64,000 nucleotides of DNA. Source: Oasisia sp. SBJ-2009. Taxonomy: Eukaryota; Annelida; Polychaeta; Sabellida; Siboglinidae. The stretch covers positions 14,709,681 through 14,773,680 of the forward strand of contig OZ024854.1 of the NCBI GenBank assembly GCA_964017155.1. The letters run 5' to 3'. Below are positions 51,585-60,675 of the stretch, piece by piece; position 1 is the first letter of the stretch; each line of letters starts with the position of its first letter. The notes under the pieces were generated by a model. The model saw nothing but the letters and a program-made list of their open reading frames with translations, was not told the DNA's origin and searched no databases. The translations under genes and the position numbers were made by a program.

Positions 51585-51899
51585 CAGCCGATATGATGTA
51601 AGTAATTATGTGCAAATGTTTTCTAACATGGTGGGTTTATTTGCATGTACGAATACCACTTTACAGGTACAAGATGTTTCTTGATTCACCCAGTGACTAT
51701 TTAGCCAATTGTATTGCACTTATTGCATAATGTAGTTGTTCAATGATTAAACTGTGTGTCACACAAACCGACAGACCGACACACGCTAGAAGGTATTTTA
51801 CTTACCAATTAGGAGTACCTCTTTTAAGATAGATGGTAGATTCATTGCTACAAGTCTTACAAACAACACAACTGACTCGCACAGTGAATTATGTTGTAG

Positions 51900-51983
51900 A
51901 TTGATGAGACGACGTCACAATATGGTACAGAACCTACCGAATCATTCGTCACAGCGTCAGCGACTGCAGAAGAAGCATCAACT
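51900..51983 (+). CDS. host exon 7a (84 nt), Ser/Thr/Glu-rich
   Basis: A phase 0-0 exon between ttatgttgtag and donor gtaggc. The 28 residues begin IDETTSQYGTEPTESFVTAS and end ATAEEAST. The paralogue at 57441 keeps phase, open frame and splice dinucleotides while differing by a net 9 nt, and other differences are substitutions. Indels in multiples of three argue for coding constraint. The donor is weak. Confidence 0.55.
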
Positions 51984-52096
51984 GTAGGCAACTTCTATAT
52001 GTACTTCATGTGCCTGTTTTATATGCCAATTTGTATATTTCAAATATTCCAAATCCGAACAGTGCTGTGTTTAATTAACTATACGTTGATAAAACA

Positions 52097-52165
52097 ATCG
52101 ATGAAACAACATTACAACGTGGTGCAGAGTCAGACACTACCGGATCATTTTTCACCGCGTCAAAT
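52097..52165 (+). pseudogene. decayed third copy of exon 7 (69 nt)
   Basis: Encodes IDETTLQRGAESDTTGSFFT followed by ASN in one open frame, and retains the GT donor, but the acceptor AG has been lost (ataaaacaatcg before it). Probably a non-functional tandem copy of exon 7a. Confidence 0.55.
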
Positions 52166-52445
52166 GTAGGGTATATTTTAATAGTATATGTTTCATTGCC
52201 TGTTTTTATATGCCAATTTGTGGTTGTGCATATAATATTCCAAATCTGAATAGTGCTGTGTTGAATTAATTATACGTTGATAAAACAGTAATAGTTACTG
52301 CGTTGCACGTGTTTTATTATATTTCTTTCTTTTGATTGACATATGTTAAATCAAATTTTAGGAAATATAAGCGCATGACATAGGACATGGAAATGCAGAC
52401 ACAGGATACATAAAGGGGAATACTAAATACAGTATAACAATAAAA

Positions 52446-52760
52446 CGGGAGCGGTGGTCGCGCGGTAGAGCGCCGGATTTTCAATCGATGGGACGGTGGT
52501 TCAATCCCACCTGCCGCCATTTCGATACTTAGTCAATTTCGTTCATCTCACATTATCTGTGTCTTTCGGAAGAGACACTAAAAGCCGGTGATCTCTTCTA
52601 TCTGGTCTATATGCCAGGGGATGTAAAAGAAAATCCCACACAGGGGTAAATGTGTAACCTGTAGTAGTCTCACTAATTCTAGAGAAGGACAACTCTGAAA
52701 ACCAAGCTCGACAATACTCCAGTCACAAACGTGTGGCTAACATAGAGTGATGGTTAACCG
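52446..52760 (+). repeat. tRNA-derived SINE
   Basis: A tRNA-like head (agcggtggtcgcgcggtaga with an A-box, then ggttcaatccc B-box), a roughly 230-bp body and a short (AAG)n tail (taagaagaagaag). It is absent from the paralogous block at 57.7 kb, so it inserted after the duplication. Confidence 0.75.
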
Positions 52761-53029
52761 TAAGAAGAAGAAGAGTGCTGACACTAATGTTTCAAAATTG
52801 GAATTGCTGCTTCACTTCACGATATTGCGGGTAACTAGGAAAAATATCACGTGTAAGGAGACACGGCCAATTGTACATAAGTAAATAGCACGTGGCATCC
52901 TTTGGAATATTATTCTATAAGCATTGAGGTCATATATAATAATACTATAAGCGAGAAAGCATACAACGAAGGACGGCTATTCTTACTCCTGATTTGAAAA
53001 CATATAGTTATATAAACAGCTACTAGAAG

Positions 53030-53515
53030 GTGGTCTAACAATACAAGAGACCAGGAGACTGAGAGGAGACCAGATCTACCTTTTATAAGTATTCAATGCT
53101 TCATGATAAAAGACGAAACTGCGTCTGACAACGTAATATCCACTATATGCTGAAGTGCAGAGAGTAATGGAACACAATCAAATGTTGACAAATTGTATAA
53201 TAGCTCACGTGCTTTGGTTTTAATTGTTACCAAACAATAACAATGTTTACATGAACATATCTCATGTTTAATATCTTTTATTAAAAACGTGTTAGGAATA
53301 ATGGATCACCATGCTAATTAGACTAGCTAACAGAGTCACAATTATGATTGTTCAAATGTTCGCATATGTCAATAAATGTTGTAAGGCAAAACAACATATT
53401 GCTAAACTAGTCTATCGTTCTCTGACTTGTTTCTTGAACCTTTACAAAAAACGTACGACGCTTCTTTCCATTCTAACGGAACTACTCCCTCCTGTAATGA
53501 CAAACTGAACACTGT
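53030..53515. pseudogene. scrambled small CR1 fragments
   Basis: A C-terminal CR1 fragment lies on + at 53030-53110 (TIQETRRLRGDQI). An RT fragment lies on - at about 53510-53400 (EGVVPLEWKEA-like text). The remainder is AT-rich and unassigned. Confidence 0.5.
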
Positions 53516-54976
53516 TGCAAGCGGTATTTAGCTAAGATTGGCTGGAATTACACACTGAATAACAAGACAGCAACATAATGCTGGACTATCTTAAAGAATG
53601 AAATTGACTGCATCGTCGATAAATGTGTCCTGTTGAACAAATCCAGGGGAAACGGTCTAAAAAGAAGCAATTATCAAAAGAAACTTGGAAGTTAAGAAGA
53701 CTATGCCATTTATAAAGAAGCACTTAACCAAGCTACAGCTTAAATTAGTTTTATGTGTATGTTCGCAGTAAACAAAAAGTTCAGGATGAGGTCGGTCCTC
53801 TAGAATATATTGATGGAAACGTAGTAACAGAGGGGTTCTTAATGGCAGAAAACTTAAATGAGTTCATTAGTTCGGTGCTTACCAGGGAATATATTACTTC
53901 ATTGCCAGTATATCTATTTAGGACAACTAATTGTAACGCCAATAATGGTGGCAAAGAAAATAAGGGATATGAAGGATAATAAATCACCTGGAGAGTAAAT
54001 CACCTGGCATGGATGGGATTCCACCCAAATTACTATTGCAAATTGTAGAACAAATTAGCATACCGTTTGCATGTAGAACAAATGAGCATATCGCTTGCAA
54101 TAATGTTCAGTTTATTGTTAGGGAAGGCAGTAGTTCCGTTAGAATGGAAAGAAGCATCGTACCGTTATTTGAAAAAGGTTCGAGAAACAGGTCAGACAAC
54201 GATAGACCAGTGAAAATGAAATGGTTCGATTAACCAGATAGAAAAATGTTTTTTTGGGGAGAAGACAACAAGTAGTAGTTGATGGACAGGTTTCAAACTG
54301 GAAACCGGTTTTCATCGGAGTACCACAGGGATCAGTATTGGGACCCATTTTATTCTCAATATATATCAAGAATAAATATAAGTAATAATAATAATACTGA
54401 TTTGAAGTTTACGGACAGTACTAGTGTTTAGAAAAAATAAAAGTGATGTAGATAGACAGCATTTACATGCTTATGATGATCTTAATAAGTTGACCGAATG
54501 GTCTGAGAAGTGGTAAATGTTATTTAATTTTGGGAAGTGTGACTCCACTCAGGACATGGGAATGAAGATGTCCTTTTCGTTTACTGCCTTAAAAGAAAAA
54601 GACTTAGGGTTAACTAGTAGTGCTGATATGAAAGGCTCAGAGCAGTGTGGAATTGCAGCATTGAAGAGAAACCAAATTCTTGGATTATTTAGGTGAAATA
54701 AACAAGGAAAACGAACTAATAATACTACTGTACAAAACAATAGTTAGGCCTCAAGAGTATTGTATATAAGCATGGAGGCCATATAGCAAAAAGGATATGC
54801 TAAAAAGAGTACAAAGGAGAGCAACCAAAATGATACCAAAATCAGGGATATTACTTATGAAATACGTCAAAGAGAGTGTAGTTTAACAACACTAGAGACC
54901 AGGAGATTGAGAGGAGCTCAGCTAGAAGTATTGAGTGGGTATGAAAATATTGACAGAAATATTGTTCTAGGTTTAA

Positions 54977-55545
54977 GGCGGGAACTCACTGAATCGGCCG
55001 GCCGGCCGACGCCAGAAAAATGAAATCGGCCGGGCGCCGTGGGAACATCGGGCCGTCGGCCGGTTTGGTCATTTTGGAACTCACAGAACCGGCCGACCGG
55101 CCGGCCGTTGCCCGCCCGATGCTACGATTTTTCGAACACACGCAACCGGCCGATTTAATCATTTAAGCGCTATTAATTTAAATTCAAATTTGTTTGATTT
55201 TTTTCCATAGAGGTATTCCATATGCTCGCCCAGGTGACATACATCCAAAAGTTCATCATGGTGGACTCAGAGGATAAATTTATGCCGATTTTTGTTGCTG
55301 CAAGTGCCGCTTTTGTGGCAATGTCTCAGAGGATCTGCCGACCGGGCGTCGGGTGGGCGTCGGCCGGCCGGCAATATCAAACATATTTGATTCCGCCGGC
55401 TGACGTCGTGCGGGCATCGGCTCGACGAACGACGCCCGGCCTATGCCACGATTTTTGGAACTCACATAACCGATGCCCGGCCGATGCCCTATGACGTCCG
55501 GCCGATGCAAAATTGGCCGGCCGGCCGGCTTAGTGAGTTCCCTGC
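54977..55545. mobile_element. GC-rich TTAA-flanked MITE A (piggyBac-like)
   Basis: Flanked by TTAA at 54973-54976 and 55546-55549. The ends GGCGGGAACTCACT and (inverted) AGTGAGTTCCCTGC form terminal inverted repeats. The body consists of ccggccgg palindromes around an AT-rich core. In the core, an ATG at 55258 starts MVDSEDKFMPIFVAASAAFV, which resembles a first coding exon captured from some gene. A TTAA target is the hallmark of piggyBac-type transposition. Confidence 0.65.
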
Positions 55546-55549
55546 TTAA

Positions 55550-56885
55550 AGCCGGGAACTCACTAAGCCGGCCGGCCGGCCGGCCGATTTTGCATCGGCC
55601 GGTCATCGTGGGACGTCGTGGGGCATCGGCCGGGCATCGGTTATGTGAGTTCCAAAAATCGTGGCATCGGCCGGGCGTCGTGCGTCTAGCCGATGCCCGC
55701 ACGACGTCGGCCGGCGGTATCAAATGATATTACCGGCCGGCAGATGTTTTGGGTTGTTTGCCACAAAAGCGGCACTTGCAGCAATAAAAATCGGCATGAA
55801 TTCATCCTCTGAGCTCGCCATGATGAACTTTGGTACAGGTTGACCCCCCAAAAAAAAACAGAACCCATAAAAATGTTCATTAATCCTACATAGGTCCATC
55901 ACATTTCTTCAAATTTTACCTATTCAAACGTCAGTCTATGGATGATCTGTCCACAAAGTTTTAGCCACCTGAGTCTTTTTAAACAAATAAAAATTTGCTC
56001 CAAATGTTGTCCTCGGCGTTGATGGCACACTTGCACACGTCGCGCATAATTGTCAATGACACTCACACATTCCTCCTTGGGGATTTGCCTGATCTTTCAT
56101 GTGATTGCTGCCTTCAGTTCACCTATTGTTTGAGGATTGTTCTCATACACATTGTCCTTGAGACACCCCCAAAGATAAAAATATAGGGGTTTCAAGTCTG
56201 ATGAATGCGCTGCCCACTCAACATCACACCTCCTGCTGATCAGTCTGTCATCAAATCGCTCTCTAAGCCAGGCTAGGAAGACATTTGATGTGTGTGGGGT
56301 GGCCCCGTCTTGCTGGAACCACTGTTGATCTCGATCCATTCCTCTGCGTCGTCCCAATGATGCCCAAGCCTTCTTCAGTACTGCCACATAGCGCTCCCTG
56401 TTCACCATTTGAGGTTACTCATGTTCATTCTCAAACCAAAATGGGCCGATGATGCCATGTTTGGAAATGGCTACCCATGCTGTGCACTTTTTTGAGTGTA
56501 ACGGCCTCTGTAAGACATCCTACCCTACACAATAGGTGAACTGAAGGCAGCAATCACAGGAAAGATCAGGCAAATCTCCAAGGAGGAATGTGTGAAAGGC
56601 ATTGACAATTTTTCGCGACGTGTGCAAGTGTGCCTTCAACGCCGAGGACAACATTTGGGGCAACATTTTATTTTTTTGAAAAGAACATAAAAATTATGCA
56701 AACTGACTCAGGTGGCTAAAACTTTGTGGACAGATCACCCATAGACTGAGTGTGAGTTCCAAAATTACCAAACCGGCCGACGGCCCGATGTTCCCACGAC
56801 ACCCGGCCGATTTCTTTTTTCTGGCGTCGGCCGGCCGGCCGGCCGGCCGGCTATCGGCCGGCCGTCGGTTCAGTGAGTTCCCGGC
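55550..56885. mobile_element. MITE B, inverted relative to A, with a mariner-like insertion
   Basis: Shares the central TTAA with MITE A and ends at 56885 next to TTTA (a one-base change from TTAA). The left end AGCCGGGAACTCACTAAGCC mirrors the right end of A. The - strand ATG at 55821 begins MASSEDEFMPIFIAASAAFV, nearly the same peptide as in A, so the two form a large palindrome around 55547. The right portion is interrupted by a mariner-like relic. Confidence 0.6.
55931..56746 (-). mobile_element. mariner/IS630-like transposon relic with long inverted ends
   Basis: The ends CAGTCTATGGATGATCTGTC and (inverted) GACAGATCACCCATAGACTG frame it, continuing as ccacaaagttttagccacct on both sides. 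The - strand frame at 56408-56097 encodes the end of a DDE transposase (DQQWFQQDGATPHTS with the second Asp, then SDLKPLYFYLWGCLKDNVY). The last roughly 220 bp of the coding end also occur inverted at 56530-56746, so the copy is a rearranged, partly palindromic derivative lacking the N-terminal DNA-binding region. Confidence 0.75.
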
Positions 56886-57165
56886 TTTAGGGAGAGGGAA
56901 GGACTATAGGACATTAGCAAAGAAGCAGCTTAGACGAGATATTAGAAATGTCTCATTTTCACAAAGAACAGCAAATGAATAGAACATAGTATTAGCTGCT
57001 TGTTTGGGTGCTAGTAGTGTGAATATATTTAAAGATAAACTGGATGTACCTCCAAAGGGCTGGATACACTTACATACATAGGTTGGACTCCCGATAAGCC
57101 AAAGGGTTTCCTTGTCCAAATGCCATCTGGAGTTGCTTCTCTAGGTGGCAATTTTGTTAAATATG

Positions 57166-57373
57166 ATTGACCGACCGACCGACCGACCGACCGACCGACC
57201 GACCGACCGACCGACCGACCGACCGACCGACCGACCGACCGACCGACCGACCGACCGACCGACCGACCGACCGACCGACCGACCGACCGACCGACCGACC
57301 GACCGACCGACCGACCGACCGACCGACCGACCGACCGACCGACCGACCGACCGACCGACCGACCGACCGACCG
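57166..57373. repeat. (GACC)n microsatellite, about 52 units
   Basis: The same tetranucleotide as 51376-51584 and of closely similar length. It sits exactly between the 3' end of a CR1 element and the duplicated exon block. Confidence 0.98.
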
Positions 57374-57440
57374 TAGATTCGTTGTTACAAGTCTTACAGA
57401 CAACAACAACTAGCACAATGAATTTGACATTACGTTGTAG

Positions 57441-57533
57441 ATTTATGATACGACGTCAGAGTATGGTGCTGAGTCAGAACCTACCGAATCATCGTACTTC
57501 ACAGCGTCAGAGACTGCAGAGGAAGCATCAAAT
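57441..57533 (+). CDS. host exon 7b (93 nt), Tyr/Ser/Glu-rich
   Basis: A phase 0-0 exon between attacgttgtag and donor gtaaac. The 31 residues begin IYDTTSEYGAESEPTESSYF and end TASETAEEASN. Compared with 7a it has more tyrosines (three) and acidic residues. Open frame, splice dinucleotides and phase are conserved between the two copies. Confidence 0.6.
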
Positions 57534-57830
57534 GTAAACAACCATCATGTGCGTGTTTATTATGCCAATTTGTATCTGTGCATACAATATTCCAAATCTA
57601 AACAGTGGTATTTCTAATTAATTATACGTTGATAAAACAGTTGGACATGGACATGGAAACGCAGACATATAACACATAAAGGGGAATACTAGATACAGTA
57701 AAACAATAGAAGGACTCAATGAGTGCCTACATTAAATTGTGAAAACAATGTGGAATTGCTGCTTCACAGGGACACAATATTAGAGGAGAACTAGGAGAAA
57801 TATCACATATCATAATTGTACATAAGTAAA

Positions 57831-57915
57831 AGGCTGGCATCATTTTTATTATTATTCTACAAGCATGGGGGTCATATCGCCAGTACGAATATATATATAT
57901 GTATATATATATCTA

Positions 57916-57955
<40 letters not shown>

Positions 57956-58025
57956 ATATATATATTCGTTCTGGCTATATGACCTCCATGGTTGGAGAAT
58001 AATAATAAAAATGATGCCAGCCTTT

Positions 58026-58110
<85 letters not shown>

Positions 58111-58200
58111 AAATAAGGAAACACGGCTAATTGTACATAAGTCAATAGGCTGGCATCATTTTTTTTTTTTATTATTCTACTAGCATGGAGGGCATATCGT
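57831..58200. repeat. (TA)n tracts with inverted copies of ggctggcatcat...catatcg
   Basis: A roughly 58-bp module (ggctggcatcatttttatta, ttctacaagcatgg, gtcatatcg) stands at 57831-57890 (+), 57965-58027 (-) and 58147-58200 (+), separated by (TA)n runs. A single ancestral version without the long TA array is at about 52888-52940. Confidence 0.8.
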
Positions 58201-58239
58201 CATAATGCACATACTTGGAGAATATTACTACTACTGTTG

Positions 58240-58333
58240 CTGCTGCTGCTGCCGCTACCGCTACCGCTACCGCTACCGCTACCGCTACCGCTACCGCTAC
58301 CGCTACCGCTACCGCTACCGCTACCGCTACTGC
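58240..58333. repeat. (CCGCTA)n hexanucleotide microsatellite
   Basis: About 13 hexamer units preceded by (GCT)n. The Ala-Thr frame on + is its translation. Confidence 0.97.
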
Positions 58334-58590
58334 TGCGAAACTGTTTTGTTTGATTAAGATATGTACTATGAATTTATCAATTTGTATCCAACTACGTGAT
58401 ATTATCTTTGATTTTCAACCAAAATATCAGGTTTAAAAAAAAAGTGATGATTTCTGCTCGATTACAGCAACGATTTTAATCTTTTATGCGCCACCTAAAG
58501 TAGGAAGGAAAACAATAATTTATACATGTGATGAAGGATTTAATAATATAAGATATTCAGGGTTAACCAGTGTGTTGATCTTTGTTTCAG

Positions 58591-58754
58591 GTAGTCTCAC
58601 TTAAATGGATTAAAACATCCTCCAGGTGGAGAAAGAATCTAGCTAAACTGAACCAGTTGCGAGAGAAGGTGCCAGACAACTTTGAGAAAGGACTTAATGA
58701 TGTCATGATCTATACCCTCGAAGATTACGGGAAGGAATTCGTGGTTGGGCGTGG
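58591..58754 (+). CDS. host exon 8 (164 nt), helical domain start
   Basis: Acceptor tctttgtttcag and strong donor gtaagt. Phase 0 in, phase 2 out. The exon encodes 54 residues in one open frame with no stops: VVSLKWIKTSSRWRKNLAKL, then NQLREKVPDNFEKGLNDVMI, YTLEDYGKEFVVGR, with a final split codon. The first part looks like a basic amphipathic helix and the end (KEFVVGRG) could begin a beta-strand/glycine loop. I do not recognise the family. The phase change marks the end of the symmetric microexon array and the start of a constitutive region that continues beyond the window. Confidence 0.75.
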
Positions 58755-58832
58755 GTAAGTATATCTTCATTAATATTATGATATTTACATTGCATAAATA
58801 CATTCTAAAAGGCATGAACTATAGCTATGGAA

Positions 58833-58940
58833 TGTCATGCAATGCAATGTACGATGCGTGATGCAATACTCGATGCAATTTGCGAAGCGATTAGCGATGC
58901 GAAACGCGATGCGATCTGGGATGCGAAGCGCGATGCGATG
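58833..58940. repeat. decamer-like repeat (gcgatgcgaa variants)
   Basis: Repeated gatgcgaaacgcgatgcgat-type words about 10 bp apart, noncoding. Confidence 0.7.
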
Positions 58941-59069
58941 TTATAAATTATAAATATGCCGTAATGAGCATGCGTACGACTGAACTTAAGAACTTGGTAT
59001 TGTTGCCTGTTTTATACGAATGTCAGTTTTATATTGCTATTGATATAATTGTATATTGTCATACTGTCG

Positions 59070-59150
59070 TATAGGGTGCGGTGGACTCCCGTATAGGGCG
59101 CGCCGGCTCCCGACTATAGGGACCGGGGTTCAAATCCCGGTACCTGCAGG
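59070..59150 (+). repeat. tRNA-like head in front of RTE-like LINE
   Basis: Contains gggtgcggtggactcccg and a strong B-box ggttcaaatcc (cggggttcaaatcccgg forms a T-arm-like hairpin). It is followed without a gap by text shared with the element behind the tRNA-like head at 21599. Probably not a functional tRNA. Confidence 0.65.
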
Positions 59151-60675
59151 TCGGTGGTTCGGTATTTATACACCCACCGTGTCGAAACTTGGGCAATTTC
59201 GTTCACCCTATATCACTTGCCCCTTCCAACCTGCACCTGCCAGCATGGAATGGTAGGCCAACAACACCAGCACGCAAAACACTTCAGAGTCATGGCTTCC
59301 AGCGACACCGAGAACGTCCATGACCAAGGAGGCGGCTCTGGTCAACAATGGCTACGTACAGGGGGTGCTAAGAATCCCTGGGTCAAAACGAGCCTCCAAG
59401 AGATGAACACAGACAATAACTCGAAGAAGAACTTAGGGGAAACCAGGTTGGTGTGGGATGTGATCGGGATTGGAGAAGTGAGAAGACAAGAGGACTGTTT
59501 TACTACCTTATAAAAGGGGCCACTTACAATACCATTCTTAGGCAAACAACGGCCAAGCAGGCGTAGGCTTTCTCATAAACAAGACATGGAAAGACCACAA
59601 ATGTCATAGTGAGGGTAAACATCATCAGCACCAGAGTAGCAGACCTCGTTTTGTGCATAACAAAACGCTACAAACTATAAATAATGCATGTATATGCACC
59701 AACGACGTCATACTAAGAAGACATAAACCAAAGCCAAAAACTAAACCACAAACCAAACCACTACAGGATATTGATGGGAGACTTCAGTGCGCAAACAGTG
59801 AAAATAAAAACCCAGTGGAAATGGCAACGGGCAAATGTGGGCTCGAATGAGAAACGAAAGAGGTTACACCTTGGTAGAATGGGCAACATCAAGAAAGCAA
59901 ACAGTCATGAATACCGTGTTCCAGAAGAACGCAGGGACGGTGTAACGAAGACCGAAATTGAATGCACCCTAACAAACAGGCCATACACTGGAAGTGAGCA
60001 CATAATGGTTATGAGCAACATCAAATTGGACGTAGACGTGGAAAGTAAACAAAACAATGCTGACCGTGAGGCCACCAAGAGTTAATGCCGCACAAATAGT
60101 ATCAAAGAAGATCGAATTACAACTCGAATTGAGAAACCGATTTGAGGCACTACAAGAACTAGACAGCATCGACACCATGAGCGAAATCATCACAGACAAG
60201 ATCTAACAAAGCGCGTCAAGAGTAGCTAAGGCAATCAACAAGCCACTGGAATCGAGGTAATCGTCACAAACACGAGCCCTGGTGAAGAAACAACGAGAAA
60301 TGGCGGGAAACGGCGACAATGAACAACGAATAGAGTACGCAGAAATATGCAAGACCATAAAAAAGAAAGCAAAAGAGGACATCAGAAAATACAATCAAGA
60401 GATCATACGAGAAACGATCATGGCATCGAAGAGCCTGAAATAAATCCGACAACGCAGAAGCTAGGCCAAGACAGACTGGTCACTCTCCTAGGCAAGCAGA
60501 ATAGAGACATCCTTAATAAAAAATAAGATCATGGGCAGAATACGGAAATTAAACACCGAGCTATATGACAGTGAACAGAGTACCATCTTCCACACTTACC
60601 CAAAAGATGTACCAGCGATAACATCATGATAGGTGGAAGCAGCACTACGAGATATGACGAATGGGACAGCACTAG
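59151..60675 (+). pseudogene. RTE/BovB-like LINE, 5' part
   Basis: Endonuclease relics are WDVIGIGEVRRQED, MGDFSAQ, GVTKTEIECTLTNRP and SEHIMVMSNIKLDV. The pre-RT linker around 60100-60660 is shared with 49950-50600 (gaccaagaggcc..., acaagatctaacaaagcgcg, aaaagaaagcaa). Many frameshifts. It is broken at about 60675, where the other LINE (- strand) begins. Confidence 0.75.

Larger units (their letters stand above)
51840..52950 (+). repeat. segmental duplication block, paralogous to 57373-57890
   Basis: Shared text in the same order includes gtagattcattgctacaag, the exon, tatgccaatttgtat, attatacgttgataaaacag, cataaaggggaatacta, ggaattgctgcttcac, aattgtacataagtaaa and attattctataagcat. The region from 51900 has an additional internal tandem duplication of about 197 bp (51900-52096, 52097-52300). 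A SINE is inserted only in this copy. Confidence 0.85.
53520..57165 (+). pseudogene. CR1 LINE copy 2, carrying nested DNA elements
   Basis: The same family as 29995-33512. It begins at the pre-RT linker (WLELHTE-like text, then NKTAT, ILKNEIDCIVDKCV). It includes YVRSKQKVQDEVGPLEYIDG, a partial duplication of the region around 54000-54080 (AWMGFHPNYYCKL-type shifted frames), MKTGFQFETCP on the opposite strand, and the ADMKGSEQCGIAALK block missing from the other copy. The C-terminal tail is split at about 54972 and resumes at about 56890 (TLAKKQLRRDIRNVSFSQRT). The 3' UTR ends at 57165. Riddled with stops and deletions. Confidence 0.8.

Noticed and set aside
51228..51684. PTDR-repeat proteins
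   Set aside because: Translation of (CCGA)n in all frames on both strands, attached to an RTE fragment by chance.
57029..57537. SVGR/PTDR-repeat proteins
   Set aside because: Same (GACC)n artefact. Exon 7b (57441-57533) overlaps but uses its own splice borders.
58215..58436. 73-aa Ala-Thr-rich frame
   Set aside because: Translation of the (CCGCTA)n repeat.
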